Assembly (NCBI RefSeq): GCF_002933345.1
Contig: NZ_PDKR01000004.1
Coordinates: forward strand, 20,113-84,112
DNA length: 64,000 bases
Reading direction: 5' to 3'
Origin: Candidatus Pantoea edessiphila
Lineage (GTDB): Bacteria; Pseudomonadota; Gammaproteobacteria; Enterobacterales; Enterobacteriaceae
Made by a program: the position numbers and the translations under genes. Positions 44,075 through 53,719 of the stretch are shown in pieces (positions within the stretch are counted from its first letter, which is position 1; every line of letters starts with the position of its first letter). The notes beneath the pieces were generated by a model, which was not told the DNA's origin, did no database searches, and saw nothing but the letters and a program-made list of their open reading frames with translations.

Positions 44075-44578
44075 ATGATCATATTTGGCTCTAAATTACA
44101 ATTAATTAGTCAACATATTGGTAATCAATTAAGGTTTAGAAAGGCAACTATTTCATGTGCTGAATCTTGTACAGGCGGTTGGATTTCTAAAATTTTTACT
44201 GATACAATTGGTAGTTCAAATTGGTTTGAATGTGGTTTTATAACTTATAGTAACAAATCTAAACAAAAATTATTGGGAATAAATAGTACATTATTAGTAA
44301 AATTCGGAGCAGTAAGTAAAATCATTGCTTGTGAAATGGCTTTAAGAGCTAAAAGTATATCAGGGACTGATTATTCTATTGCTGTAACTGGTATAGCTGG
44401 ACCAAGTGGTGGCAGGATAGACAATCCACCAGTTGGTACAATATGGTTTAGTTTTGCAGGACCTAAAGATAAGATTTTTACTGTTTGTCACCAATTTAAA
44501 GGATGTCGTGACATAATACGTTATCAATCTGTATTTTGGGCATTACAAATATTTTATAAAGAATTTTTAATGAGTTAA
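44075..44578 (+). CDS. pncC: Nicotinamide-nucleotide amidase (CinA C-terminal family)
   Basis: 167 residues (E. coli YgaD/PncC 165). Deamidates NMN, recycling the by-product of NAD-dependent DNA ligase. Motifs are SCAESCTGGWISKIFTDT (active-site loop), FITYSNKSKQKLLGI, GAVSKIIACEMA and AVTGIAGPSGG with PVGTIWFSFA. It lies directly upstream of recA as in E. coli. Confidence 0.94.
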   Translation: MIIFGSKLQLISQHIGNQLRFRKATISCAESCTGGWISKIFTDTIGSSNWFECGFITYSNKSKQKLLGINSTLLVKFGAVSKIIACEMALRAKSISGTDYSIAVTGIAGPSGGRIDNPPVGTIWFSFAGPKDKIFTVCHQFKGCRDIIRYQSVFWALQIFYKEFLMS

Positions 44579-44613
44579 ATTTTAATACTGAAATAAACAA
44601 TAAATATGAATTG

Positions 44614-44639
44614 TATAATAAGTAAAAATAGGAATTTAA
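44614..44639 (+). promoter_or_regulatory. recA promoter -10 and ribosome site; SOS box degenerate
   Basis: TATAAT at 44,614-44,619 and AGGAA near 44,630 lie at sensible distances before the recA ATG. The E. coli LexA site TACTG-N10-CAGTA is reduced to a left half (ATACTG near 44,585) with no matching CAGTA. This suggests constitutive recA expression. The -35 element is unclear. Confidence 0.45.
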
Positions 44640-45695
44640 ATGGCAATTGATGAAGATAAAAAAAAAGCTTTGGCTACTGCATTATTTCAGATTGAAAAAC
44701 AATTTGGTAAGGGTTCTATAATGCGTTTAGGGGAAGATCGATCAATGGATGTAGAAACTATCTCAACTGGTTCTTTATCTTTAGATATTGCATTAGGAGC
44801 AGGCGGTCTTCCACTAGGTCGTATTGTTGAAATCTATGGTCCTGAATCTTCTGGAAAAACCACTTTAACACTTCAAGTTGTTGCAGCTGCTCAGCTTAAG
44901 GGAAAAACATGTGCTTTTATTGATGCTGAACATGCATTAGATCCAATCTATGCTAAAAAACTTGGCGTTGATATTGATAACTTATTATGTTCTCAACCAG
45001 ATACCGGTGAACAAGCATTAGAAATTTGTGATGCATTAGCACGTTCAGGGGCAGTGGACGTCATAGTCGTTGATTCTGTAGCTGCATTAACTCCTAAGGC
45101 TGAAATTGAGGGTGAAATTGGAGCTTCTCATATGGGACTTGCAGCACGTATGATGAGTCAAGCAATGCGTAAATTAGCTGGTACTCTTAAACAATCTAAT
45201 ACGTTATTAATTTTTATTAATCAGATTCGTATGAAAATAGGCGTTATGTTTGGTAATCCAGAAACGACCACTGGTGGTAATGCATTAAAATTTTATGCTT
45301 CTGTTCGTCTTGACATTCGTCGAATAGGTGTAATTAAAGAAGGAGAAAATGTTGTTGGTAGTGAAACTCGTGTTAAAGTAGTTAAAAATAAAATATCAGC
45401 ACCCTTTAAACAAGCAGATTTTCAAATAATGTATGGAGAGGGTATTAATATTTTCAGTGAATTAATAGAATTAGGTGTAAAACATGGAATAATTGATAAG
45501 TCAGGTTCTTGGTATAGTTATAAAGAGAACAAAATTGGTCAAGGTAAATTAAATGCTAGTTCTTTTTTAAAGAAAAATATATTAATAGCAAATGAAATCG
45601 ATAATAAATTACGTGAAATGTTGTTAAATACTAATGAATCAACTAAATTATCTTGTTATGAAAAAATAGAGAGTTTGGTTAATGAAGATTTATGA
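44640..45695 (+). CDS. recA: Recombinase RecA
   Basis: 351 residues (E. coli 353). Strand-exchange ATPase. Walker A is [31 protein letters not shown] is loop L1; [30 protein letters not shown] includes the RecA signature and L2. The C-terminal acidic tail is shortened. recX, next in E. coli, is not intact in the 148-base gap that follows. Together with recB, recC and recJ this gives a working homologous recombination core. Confidence 0.98.
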   Translation: MAIDEDKKKALATALFQIEKQFGKGSIMRLGEDRSMDVETISTGSLSLDIALGAGGLPLGRIVEIYGPESSGKTTLTLQVVAAAQLKGKTCAFIDAEHALDPIYAKKLGVDIDNLLCSQPDTGEQALEICDALARSGAVDVIVVDSVAALTPKAEIEGEIGASHMGLAARMMSQAMRKLAGTLKQSNTLLIFINQIRMKIGVMFGNPETTTGGNALKFYASVRLDIRRIGVIKEGENVVGSETRVKVVKNKISAPFKQADFQIMYGEGINIFSELIELGVKHGIIDKSGSWYSYKENKIGQGKLNASSFLKKNILIANEIDNKLREMLLNTNESTKLSCYEKIESLVNEDL

Positions 45696-45843
45696 AAATT
45701 TTATATAAAATAAAAATATCTTAATTTAATTAATTGGCAAAATTTCATATCTACATGATTAATATAATTCAAACATGAAATAATAGTTTTTATTTTTTAT
45801 TAAAAATAAAATTAAATATAACATTTAGGATGTAGATAAATAT

Positions 45844-48480
45844 ATGATCAAAAGTACTAACGACATTCGTCAAATGTTTATCGATTATTTCGATAATAAA
45901 GAACATAAAATTGTAGCTAGTAGTTCATTAATACCTAATAATGATCCGACATTACTATTCACTAATGCAGGGATGAATCAATTTAAAAACATTTTTTTAT
46001 GTCAAGAACAACGTGATTATATGCGTGCTGTAACTTGTCAGCGTTGTATTAGGGCTGGTGGTAAACACAATGATTTGGAAAATGTAGGATATACAGCAAG
46101 ACATAATACTTTTTTTGAAATGCTTGGTAATTTTAGTTTTGGAGATTATTTTAAAAAAGAAGCTATTCTATTTGCTTGGGAATTATTAACACATAGTAAT
46201 TGGTTTAATATACCTAAAAATCGTTTGTTCATTACCATTTATAAAACAGATAATGAAACTTATGATATCTGGACTAATAAAATTGGTATTCCACATAATC
46301 ACATTATTAGAGTTGGAGATCAAAAAGGTATTCCCTATTGTTCAGATAATTTTTGGCAAATGGGAGATACAGGTCCTTGTGGTCCTTGTTGTGAAATTTT
46401 ATATAATTATGGAGATTATAATTCTAATAATGATGTTAATAAATCGATATTAAAAACTGATAATTATCTCGAGTTATGGAATATAGTATTTTTGCAATTT
46501 GACCGACAATTAGATGGAACAATGTTACCTTTATTAAAACCCTCTATTGATACCGGTATGGGTCTTGAACGTATAGCTTCTGTATTACAGAATGTTAAAT
46601 CTAATTATGAAATAGATTTTTTTAAAAAATTAATTCAGGTAATTGCTAAGTTTATTGGTACTACAGACCTTAATAATAATTCACTTAAAGTTATTGCTGA
46701 TCATATACGTTCTTCTTCTTTTTTAATCGCAGACGGCGTATTTCCTTCAAATGAAAATCGTGGATACGTGCTTAGACGCATTATTCGTCGCGCAATTCGT
46801 CATGGAAATATGTTGGGGGCTAAAAAAGGTTTTTTCCATTCTTTAGTTAAACCATTTCTTGAAATTGTATGGGAAGAAAGAGGAGTAGAGGATTTAATTA
46901 ATCAACAGGTTCAAATAGAAAATATATTAAAATTTGAAGAAGAACAATTTGATAAAACACTCAAACGCGGTCTATCATTATTAGACACCGAATTGTCAAA
47001 ATTAAAAGGTAAAACTTTAAATGGTCAAACTATATTCCGTCTTCATGATACTTTTGGTTTCCCTATTGATTTAACTAAAGATATATGTAGAGAACGTAAT
47101 ATAGAAATAGATAGCACTGGTTTTGAAAAGGAAATGATGCTACAACAAATACGTGCACGTGAGTTGAATCAATTTAATTCCAATGATAATAACATTATAT
47201 GTTCTAAAATTGAATCTCATTTTGAAGGATATGAACAGCTAAGTTCATTAGCTATTATTAAGTTAATTTATGTTTTAGATCAAAAAGTAGAAAATATTTC
47301 TGTTATTGGACAAAATGCTCTAATTATTTTAGATAAGACTACATTTTACGGTGAATCTGGTGGCCAAATAGGGGATATAGGATTATTAAAGAAATGTAAT
47401 ACAGAGTTTATTGTAAAAGATACAAAAAGATATGGAAATACAATTTGTCATATAGGTACTTTAATTTCAGGTAAGTTATCTATTGGTGATAGTTGTACAA
47501 CTGAAGTTAATGAAGCACATCGTACATTAATATCTTTAAATCATTCAGCCACCCATTTACTTCATGCTGCATTATGTCAAATTTTAGGCGATCATATTTT
47601 ACAAAAAGGATCATTAATAAATGATAAATATTTGCGTTTCGATTTTTCACATTATAATGCTTTAAAATTGGAAGAAATCAATAAAATTGAAGAAATCGTA
47701 AACGAACAAATTTTCTGTAACTTACCAATTGAAACAAAAATTATGCATATTGAAGACGAAAAACTTCAAGGAGCAAAAATGTTGTTCAAGGATAAGTATG
47801 ATCAGCATGTTCGAGTAGTAAATATTGAAAGAGTTTCATTTGAGCTCTGTGGTGGTACTCATGCATCACGTACTGGTGAAATTGGTTTGTTTTTAATCAA
47901 ATCTGAATATGGAATTGCTTCAGGAATTCGTAGAATTGAAGTAAATACTGGTAAAAATGCTTTAATTCATATCAACGAACAAAAACATAAATTATGGATT
48001 ATCTCTAATTTAATGAAAACCAATATTAGTAATGTGCATAAAAAAATTAATGATTTAGTTAATCATGTCAATGTGCTTGAAAAAGAATTAAAACAATTAC
48101 GTGATAAACAAGCCGATAATGAAAGTAATTTATTAATTAAAAAAACTATTGAAATAAAAGGTATTAAACTTTTAATAAGTAAAATAAATAATGTCAATTC
48201 TTCAGGATTACATAATATAGTTGTTAAATTAAAACATAAATTAAGTTCTTCAGTTATAGTACTTGCAACAATAATAGAAGATAAAATTTTATTAATAGCT
48301 AGTGTAACTAAAGATTTAACTGATCGTATTTCAGCAAATGAATTAATTAATGATTTAGCAAAACAAATTGATGGTAAGGGAGGTGGAAAACCTAATTTAG
48401 CAAGAGCTGCTGGTAATAATATCAAGGAGTTAGAAACTACATTATTAAGTATTCAATCATGGGTTTATAATCGTTTATAA
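45844..48480 (+). CDS. alaS: Alanyl-tRNA synthetase
   Basis: 878 residues (E. coli 876). Charges tRNA-Ala and edits Ser/Gly errors. The catalytic core has LLFTNAGMNQFKN, CQRCIRAGGKHNDLENVG and HNTFFEMLGNFSFGDYF. The editing site is intact, with metal-binding His in NHSATHLLHAAL and Cys/His in CGGTHASRTGEIG. The C-terminal oligomerisation domain ends with GKGGGKPNLARAAG. It precedes csrA as in E. coli. Confidence 0.98.
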   Translation: MIKSTNDIRQMFIDYFDNKEHKIVASSSLIPNNDPTLLFTNAGMNQFKNIFLCQEQRDYMRAVTCQRCIRAGGKHNDLENVGYTARHNTFFEMLGNFSFGDYFKKEAILFAWELLTHSNWFNIPKNRLFITIYKTDNETYDIWTNKIGIPHNHIIRVGDQKGIPYCSDNFWQMGDTGPCGPCCEILYNYGDYNSNNDVNKSILKTDNYLELWNIVFLQFDRQLDGTMLPLLKPSIDTGMGLERIASVLQNVKSNYEIDFFKKLIQVIAKFIGTTDLNNNSLKVIADHIRSSSFLIADGVFPSNENRGYVLRRIIRRAIRHGNMLGAKKGFFHSLVKPFLEIVWEERGVEDLINQQVQIENILKFEEEQFDKTLKRGLSLLDTELSKLKGKTLNGQTIFRLHDTFGFPIDLTKDICRERNIEIDSTGFEKEMMLQQIRARELNQFNSNDNNIICSKIESHFEGYEQLSSLAIIKLIYVLDQKVENISVIGQNALIILDKTTFYGESGGQIGDIGLLKKCNTEFIVKDTKRYGNTICHIGTLISGKLSIGDSCTTEVNEAHRTLISLNHSATHLLHAALCQILGDHILQKGSLINDKYLRFDFSHYNALKLEEINKIEEIVNEQIFCNLPIETKIMHIEDEKLQGAKMLFKDKYDQHVRVVNIERVSFELCGGTHASRTGEIGLFLIKSEYGIASGIRRIEVNTGKNALIHINEQKHKLWIISNLMKTNISNVHKKINDLVNHVNVLEKELKQLRDKQADNESNLLIKKTIEIKGIKLLISKINNVNSSGLHNIVVKLKHKLSSSVIVLATIIEDKILLIASVTKDLTDRISANELINDLAKQIDGKGGGKPNLARAAGNNIKELETTLLSIQSWVYNRL

Positions 48481-48607
48481 AATAGTATATAGAAAAAGAG
48501 TTATATTAAAGTTGCTTTCACGATTTTCTATATTAAACTAGAGATAGTAAATCAATTTGAAATAATCTACTGTAAATAAACTAAATAAACTATAATACAA
48601 TATATTG

Positions 48608-48623
48608 TATCACATTTGTGATA
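48608..48623 (+). promoter_or_regulatory. Palindromic dyad upstream of csrA, next to a TATAAT
   Basis: TATCACATTTGTGATA is an inverted repeat with 7-base arms and a 2-base centre. It lies twelve bases after TATAAT at 48,591-48,596 in the alaS-csrA gap, where csrA promoters are expected. The arms are the reverse arrangement of a CRP site (TGTGA..TCACA), so it is not a CRP site. It may be an operator or a hairpin at a 5' end; no regulator can be named. Confidence 0.4.
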
Positions 48624-48728
48624 TATAAGTTTATTTATCATTCATTATTATTCAAATATTAAACGATAAAGTTGTAAAGGATTCTCCTTATTATAAGACC
48701 GACTCTTTTTATTTTTAAGGATCAAATA

Positions 48729-48911
48729 ATGCTTATTCTAACTCGTAGAGTTGGTGAAACCCTAGTAATTGGTAATGAGGTGACCGTAACAGTATTAGGA
48801 GTTAAGGGTACTCAGGTTCGTATTGGTGTTACAGCACCTAAAGAAATATCTGTGCATAGAAAAGAAATTTATCAACGTATTCAATCTGAAAATCAGCAAA
48901 CAAGTATTTAA
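48729..48911 (+). CDS. csrA: Carbon storage regulator CsrA
   Basis: 60 residues (E. coli 61). RNA-binding dimer that represses or stabilises target mRNAs at GGA motifs. [15 protein letters not shown] and [19 protein letters not shown] carry the RNA-contact residues at both ends, including the conserved Arg of VHR. The leader contains GGA at 48,680-48,682 and another in the ribosome site AAGGATC, a layout compatible with the autoregulation known in E. coli. A GC-rich terminator follows. Confidence 0.97.
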   Translation: MLILTRRVGETLVIGNEVTVTVLGVKGTQVRIGVTAPKEISVHRKEIYQRIQSENQQTSI

Positions 48912-48924
48912 TGGATGGTATAAC

Positions 48925-48957
48925 GCCTCGCGGAAAAGCGAGGCTAATATTACTTTT
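48925..48957 (+). terminator. Rho-independent-type terminator after csrA
   Basis: A perfect 7-bp stem GCCTCGC/GCGAGGC with loop GGAAAA starts 14 bases after the csrA stop and is followed by a loose T tract (ACTTTTT). It is among the most GC-rich short elements in the window, which argues for selection. Confidence 0.8.
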
Positions 48958-49109
48958 TGATGTTGATCTTTCTTTTTCTATTATATCTAAGTAATTAAAT
49001 AATTATAATTAAAATTACAATCGATAATCAAAAAAATTAATTGACTTATTCATATAGAAAAGTAATATACTTAATTGGATAAGTAATTCAGTCGTTAGAT
49101 CCAATATAG

Positions 49110-49201
49110 GTGAGGTGGCCGAGAGGCTTAAGGCGCTCCCCTGCTAAGGGAGTATGTAGCTCTATAAAAGCTGCTCGAGGGTTCGAATCCCTCCCTCACC
49201 G
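49110..49201 (+). tRNA. serV: tRNA-Ser (GCU), CCA not encoded
   Basis: Acceptor GGTGAGG pairs with CCTCACC; the anticodon loop CTGCTAA gives GCU (reads AGC/AGU); the long variable arm and T loop TTCGAAT are typical of class II tRNA-Ser. The discriminator G is followed by AAG, not CCA, so nucleotidyltransferase must add the tail. It occupies the place of serV after csrA in E. coli. Confidence 0.97.
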
Positions 49202-49218
49202 AAGCAGTTATTTTCATT

Positions 49219-49292
49219 GCATCCGTAGCTCAGTTGGACAGAGTACTCGGCTACGAACCGAGCGGTCGGAGGTTCGAATCCTCCCGGATGCG
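49219..49292 (+). tRNA. argV: tRNA-Arg (ACG, read as ICG), CCA not encoded
   Basis: Acceptor GCATCCG pairs with CGGATGC; anticodon loop CTACGAA gives ACG, which needs A34-to-inosine editing by TadA to read CGU/CGC/CGA. The T arm is GGAGG-TTCGAAT-CCTCC. The discriminator is G, where I recall A in E. coli, followed by CAA rather than CCA. It lies 17 bases after tRNA-Ser and is probably co-transcribed. E. coli has four such copies here; one remains. Confidence 0.97.
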
Positions 49293-49684
49293 CAATTTAT
49301 TGGTTATTCATGTTTAATTTTTTATTTTCTTAAGATTAAGTATAAAAATTCTTTTAGTATATCATTGTGCTTTGTTCTATTTTATAACTATATAATTTTA
49401 ATTATTATTTTATTTAAAATAATTAAACTTTTAAAAAGTTTTTCTTATAAATATTAATCTTGAATGTATATCTTATATAAAATAAAACGAGTTAAAAAAT
49501 ATTATTTTAAATTTATGTTATTTGAATAAATACATCAGTTATTATCTTAGAAATTTGTATAAATTAAAAATTTATATTTATTTCCTTAAGATTACTGGTC
49601 TTTAATTAAATAAAAAGTTTTCAATTATTAAATTTGATATTTAATATTTGCATTAAATAAAATATTGTTAAGCCGGAGGTTATT
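49293..49684. other. Gene-free gap between tRNA-Arg and gshA
   Basis: 392 AT-rich bases. An inverted repeat AAACTTT-TAA-AAAGTTT followed by TTCTT at 49,425-49,446 could end the tRNA transcript, but it is weak. A GCCGGAGG ribosome site at the right edge belongs to gshA. No trace of yqaA or yqaB, present here in E. coli, was found. Confidence 0.5.
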
Positions 49685-51262
49685 ATGCTCCCGGATATTT
49701 CTAATAGTGTATTATCTTGGTTAAAGAATCAGCCGTATGATTTTAAAAATATTAATCGTGGTATTGAACGTGAAACATTACGAGTAACAAATCATGGTAA
49801 TATTGCAAATAGTAATCATCCTAAATTGTTAGGATCTGCACTTAAAAACGAATGGATTACAACTGATTTTTCTGAATCTTTGCTAGAATTTATTACCCCT
49901 GTAGATTCTAGAATAGAATACATGTTTTCTTTTTTAAGAGATATTCATCGTTATGTTGCACGTATATTAAATGAAGAATTAATGTGGTCTTTAAGTATGC
50001 CTTGTAGAATTGAAGATGAAAATAAAATTAAACTAGCTAATTATGGAACATCTAATATTGGATTAATGAAAACATTATATCGTAAAGGTTTGAAAAATCG
50101 TTATGGTGCTATGATGCAGACTATATCTGGTATTCATTATAACTTTTCTTTACCAATTTTATTTTGGCAAGAATGGGCAAATTTTAGAAAATTAAGAAAT
50201 TGTAAAGAGACCGTATCAACGGGTTATTTAACATTAATTAGAAATTACCATCGTTTTGGTTGGATTATTTCTTATCTTTTTGGTGCTTCACCGGCAATAT
50301 ATTCCAATTTTATACAAAGAAATAACATTACATTACCTTTTGAAACAAATAATAAAGATACTTTTTGGCTACCATATGCGACATCATTACGTTTAAGTGA
50401 TATTGGGTATAGTAACAAATATCAAAATATATTAAAAATAACTTTTAATTCACTTGAAGAATATGTTCATATATTACGAAATGCCGTTAACACACCTTTT
50501 AAAAAATTTGCAGAAATAGGTATTAAAGATAAAGATGGTAATAGAATCCAACTTAATACTAATATCCTTCAAATTGAAAATGAATTTTATTCTCCAATAC
50601 GTCCTAAATGCGCTACACATTTTAGTGAAGTTCTTTCCGATGCGTTATTAAAAAATGGAATTGAGTATATAGAAATTAGATCACTTGATATAAATCCATT
50701 TTCAGCCATTGGTATAGATAAAACACAAATTTATTTTCTTGACCTATTTTTAATCTGGTGTATTTTAATTGATGTTTCTGAAATGACCATTGAAGAACTA
50801 CATTACAGTAAAAAAAATTGGAAAATAGTGACACTAGAAGGAAGAAAACCAAATAAAAAGATTAATATAGGACATAATAATAAAAAATATTCTATATTAG
50901 ATGTTGGTAAAATAATTTTTGATGATTTGTACAAATTAGCAGAAATTTTAGATATGAATCAAAATAGTGTAAAATATCAAAAAATTTGTGATCAATTTTT
51001 ATTGTATTTATATGATCCTGAACTAACCTATTCGGCACGTATTCTTAATATTATAAAAAAAGAAGGTATAATTAGCGCTGGTCTTTCATTATCAAAAAAA
51101 TATCATAATTTGCTTCGTTTAGAGCCATTACACTTATTACAAGAAAAAGATTTTAAAATCAAAGCAAGAAATTCTATTCTAGAACAAAAAAGAATTGAAA
51201 ATTCAGATTTATTAGAATTTGATGATTATTTAAATAACTTTAATAAAAAAAATAATATTTAA
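49685..51262 (+). CDS. gshA: Glutamate-cysteine ligase
   Basis: 525 residues (E. coli 518). First step of glutathione synthesis. Motifs are NRGIERETLRVT, ITTDFSESLLEFITPV, MQTISGIHYNFSLP, LPYATSLRLSDIGY and IEIRSLDINPF. A strong ribosome site (CCGGAGG) precedes the ATG at 49,685, unusual in this window. It uses cysteine from the sulfate pathway encoded upstream. luxS followed it in the ancestor and is now a remnant. Confidence 0.96.
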   Translation: MLPDISNSVLSWLKNQPYDFKNINRGIERETLRVTNHGNIANSNHPKLLGSALKNEWITTDFSESLLEFITPVDSRIEYMFSFLRDIHRYVARILNEELMWSLSMPCRIEDENKIKLANYGTSNIGLMKTLYRKGLKNRYGAMMQTISGIHYNFSLPILFWQEWANFRKLRNCKETVSTGYLTLIRNYHRFGWIISYLFGASPAIYSNFIQRNNITLPFETNNKDTFWLPYATSLRLSDIGYSNKYQNILKITFNSLEEYVHILRNAVNTPFKKFAEIGIKDKDGNRIQLNTNILQIENEFYSPIRPKCATHFSEVLSDALLKNGIEYIEIRSLDINPFSAIGIDKTQIYFLDLFLIWCILIDVSEMTIEELHYSKKNWKIVTLEGRKPNKKINIGHNNKKYSILDVGKIIFDDLYKLAEILDMNQNSVKYQKICDQFLLYLYDPELTYSARILNIIKKEGIISAGLSLSKKYHNLLRLEPLHLLQEKDFKIKARNSILEQKRIENSDLLEFDDYLNNFNKKNNI

Positions 51263-51340
51263 TTTAATACATCTGGATCATTGTAAAACAGAACTAACAA
51301 ATAATAAGTTTTATGTATTTTATCATATGAGAGAAATATT

Positions 51341-51735
51341 ATGGAATTATTAGATAGTTTCACTTACAATCATATACTTATACAAGTACTATCAGTTAGT
51401 TTATCTAAAAATAATTCAAACCTTAAATAAGGATTGTATTGCTATTTTTGATTTAAGATTTTGCAGACCTAATATAGATGCTCTTACAGACTGTACAATT
51501 CATACCATCGAATATCTTTTATCGAAAATTTATGCGACATTGTATTAATTAAGATAATAAAAAAATTATAGATATTTCCCTAATGGGATTATCTTACTGG
51601 TTTTATTTAATTTTAATAGAAATTATAAGCTTAATTCATTAAAATAAACGCAAGATGTTGAAAAAATATTTTATTATGTCATATAGCTATTCATTATAAT
51701 AAAGATTTGAAATTATCTTTAAAAAAATCATAAGA
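51341..51735 (+). pseudogene. luxS: S-ribosylhomocysteine lyase (AI-2 synthase) LuxS, decayed remnant
   Basis: An ATG at 51,341 opens MELLDSFTYNH (E. coli MPLLDSFTVDH). Further on, in a shifted frame, AIFDLRFCRPNIDALTD with IHTIEYL matches ITVFDLRFCVPN..IHTLEHL; then IIDISLMGLSYWFYLILI matches IIDISPMGCRTGFYMSLI; later IA..KDLKL matches the C-terminal IA..RDVRI. Stops and shifts interrupt it. The catalytic Cys of SPMGCRTG is gone, and the metal-binding HTLEH reads HTIEY. The gene sits after gshA as in E. coli. Bases 51,736-51,931 hold nothing recognisable. Confidence 0.88.
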
Positions 51736-51931
51736 AATAAATTTTTCATAGAAAAATAATACATTATATTTAAAAATTAAATTATTTTATTTACATAAAT
51801 ATATTAAAAATAATTACAAATCTAATTTTTATTAATATAATATATAACGTTAACTGATTATAAAGATATATATTGGTTTAAAATTAATTTAAATATTAAA
51901 ATAAAATTACAGAATTCTAATTATAGGTGAA

Positions 51932-53299
51932 ATGAAATTGTTTGATACATTAACTGATCGTCTATTAAAAACTTTTAAAAATATTACTGGTAGAGGTAGA
52001 TTAACTGAGGAAAATATAGAGCAAACACTCAAGGAAGTTTCTATAGCATTATTAGAGGCTGACGTTGCTTTACCAGTAGTTCGTAATTTTACTAAATGTG
52101 TAAAAGAAAAAGCAATTGGTCAAGAAGTAAACAAAAGACTTACTCCAGGTCAAGAATTTATCAAAATTGTCCGTAATGAATTAATTTTAGCTTTAGGTCA
52201 AGATGATAATACTCTTAATTTATCAACATCACCTCCAGCTGTTATATTACTTGTTGGTTTGCAAGGCACGGGAAAGACCACTAGTACTGTTAAACTTGCT
52301 AGGTTTCTAAGAGAAAAACATAAAAAAAAAGTTTTAACAGTTTCTACAGATATTTATCGTCCAGCAGCCATTAAACAATTAGAGATTTTATCAAATCAAA
52401 TTAATATTGATTTTTATCCTTCTAATTGTGATCAGAAACCAACTTGCATTGTAAGAAATGCATTAAGGGAAGCTAAAATAAAATTTTATGATGTCTTATT
52501 AGTGGATACGGCTGGTCGTTTACATATTAATTCATCTATGATGGAAGAGATAAAGCAAATACATAATGAAATCAATCCAATAGAAACTTTGTTTGTAGTT
52601 GATGCTATGATGGGCCAAGATATTGCTAATATTGCAAAAATATTTCATGAAGAATTATCTTTTACTGGCATAATTTTAACAAAAGTAGACAGCGATGCAC
52701 GTGGTGGAGTAGCATTATCTATTCGTTATATAACTGGAAAACCAATTAAATTCATAGGAATAGGTGAAAAAATAGAAGCTCTAGAGCAATTCTATCCAGA
52801 GCGTATAGTATCTCAAATTATTGGAATGGGTGACATAATAACACTAATTGAGGATATAGAAAATAAATTAGATGGTAAAAATTTAGAAAATTTAACAAAA
52901 AAAATAAAAACAGGTAATAATTTTGATCTTATTGATTTTCTTCAACAATTAAAGCAAATACGTAAAATGGGTAATATATCTGATTTAATAAAAAAATTAC
53001 CTGGTTTAAATAATATATCAGATAATATTCAATCAGAAATGGATGATAAAATATTAATTAGTATGGAAGCTATTATTAATTCGATGACCATCAAAGAACG
53101 TAAGAAACCAGAAATTATCAAGGGTTCTCGTAAACGTCGAATTGCTAATGGTTCAGGTTTGAAAGTACAAGATGTTAACAGATTACTTAAGCAATTTACT
53201 GATATGCAAAATATGATGAAAAAAATAAAAAAGAACGGAATAAACAAAATATCTAAATATATGAAAAACATAATCCCACAAAAATTTTATAAACATTAA
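51932..53299 (+). CDS. ffh: Signal recognition particle protein Ffh
   Basis: 455 residues (E. coli 453). With 4.5S RNA it targets inner-membrane proteins. N domain LTEENIEQTLKEVSIALLEADVALPVV; G domain P-loop GLQGTGKTTST, DIYRPAAIKQL, LLVDTAGRLH and LTKVDSDARGGVALS. The M domain has GSRKRRIANGSG and VQDVNRLLKQF for RNA binding. Many M-domain methionines of the E. coli tail are Ile or Lys here, as expected under AT pressure. Confidence 0.97.
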   Translation: MKLFDTLTDRLLKTFKNITGRGRLTEENIEQTLKEVSIALLEADVALPVVRNFTKCVKEKAIGQEVNKRLTPGQEFIKIVRNELILALGQDDNTLNLSTSPPAVILLVGLQGTGKTTSTVKLARFLREKHKKKVLTVSTDIYRPAAIKQLEILSNQINIDFYPSNCDQKPTCIVRNALREAKIKFYDVLLVDTAGRLHINSSMMEEIKQIHNEINPIETLFVVDAMMGQDIANIAKIFHEELSFTGIILTKVDSDARGGVALSIRYITGKPIKFIGIGEKIEALEQFYPERIVSQIIGMGDIITLIEDIENKLDGKNLENLTKKIKTGNNFDLIDFLQQLKQIRKMGNISDLIKKLPGLNNISDNIQSEMDDKILISMEAIINSMTIKERKKPEIIKGSRKRRIANGSGLKVQDVNRLLKQFTDMQNMMKKIKKNGINKISKYMKNIIPQKFYKH

Positions 53300-53380
53300 A
53301 GTATTTAATAAAATAATTCGAATTATGATTTATAAAAGTTGATTTTTTGTACTTATATAAGTAGAATTTAAGTTCTTTGT

Positions 53381-53431
53381 ATAAAACACCCGGTTCTATT
53401 ATTAGAGAAATAATAGAACCGGGTGTTTTAT
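53381..53431 (+). terminator. Very long perfect hairpin between ffh and rpsP
   Basis: Arms 53,381-53,403 and 53,409-53,431 are exact reverse complements (23 bp) around a loop of AGAGA. The stem holds ACCCGG/CCGGGT and ends in AAAA/TTTT, so it can act as an intrinsic terminator on either strand. It lies 18 bases before the rpsP ATG, so it may end ffh transcription, be a leader/attenuator of the rpsP operon, or both. Confidence 0.8.
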
Positions 53432-53449
53432 TAAAAATAAGGAAATATT

Positions 53450-53719
53450 ATGGTAATAATTCGATTAGCAAGACATGGTACAAAAAAACGTCCATTTTAT
53501 CAAGTAGTGATTACTGATAATCGCAAAGCTCGTAATGGTGCTTTTATTGAAAACCTAGGTTTTTTTAATCCAATTACTTCTGGACATAGAAATTTTTTGT
53601 CCTTAAATCTGAAACGTATAGAATACTGGATTGATCAAGGTGCACAACTTTCTAATAAAGTTAATACATTAATTAAACAAAAAAAGAGATCTCAATTAAA
53701 CGTTGATAAAAATGAATAA
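53450..53719 (+). CDS. rpsP: Ribosomal protein S16
   Basis: 89 residues (E. coli 82). Small-subunit assembly protein. [39 protein letters not shown] and [16 protein letters not shown] are the family core; the C-terminus is a few residues longer and Lys/Gln-rich. AAGGAAA precedes the ATG. It heads the rpsP-rimM-trmD-rplS operon and overlaps rimM by eight bases. Confidence 0.97.
   Translation: MVIIRLARHGTKKRPFYQVVITDNRKARNGAFIENLGFFNPITSGHRNFLSLNLKRIEYWIDQGAQLSNKVNTLIKQKKRSQLNVDKNE

Noticed and set aside
45696..45843. Possible recX remnant after recA (KFHIYMIN...IIQ recalling RFLLYRGY...DIQ)
   Set aside because: Too few matches over a short span; position is right but evidence is insufficient.
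49110..49457. Open reading frame of 115 codons across the tRNA pair
   Set aside because: It translates tRNA-Ser and tRNA-Arg and has no protein-like features.
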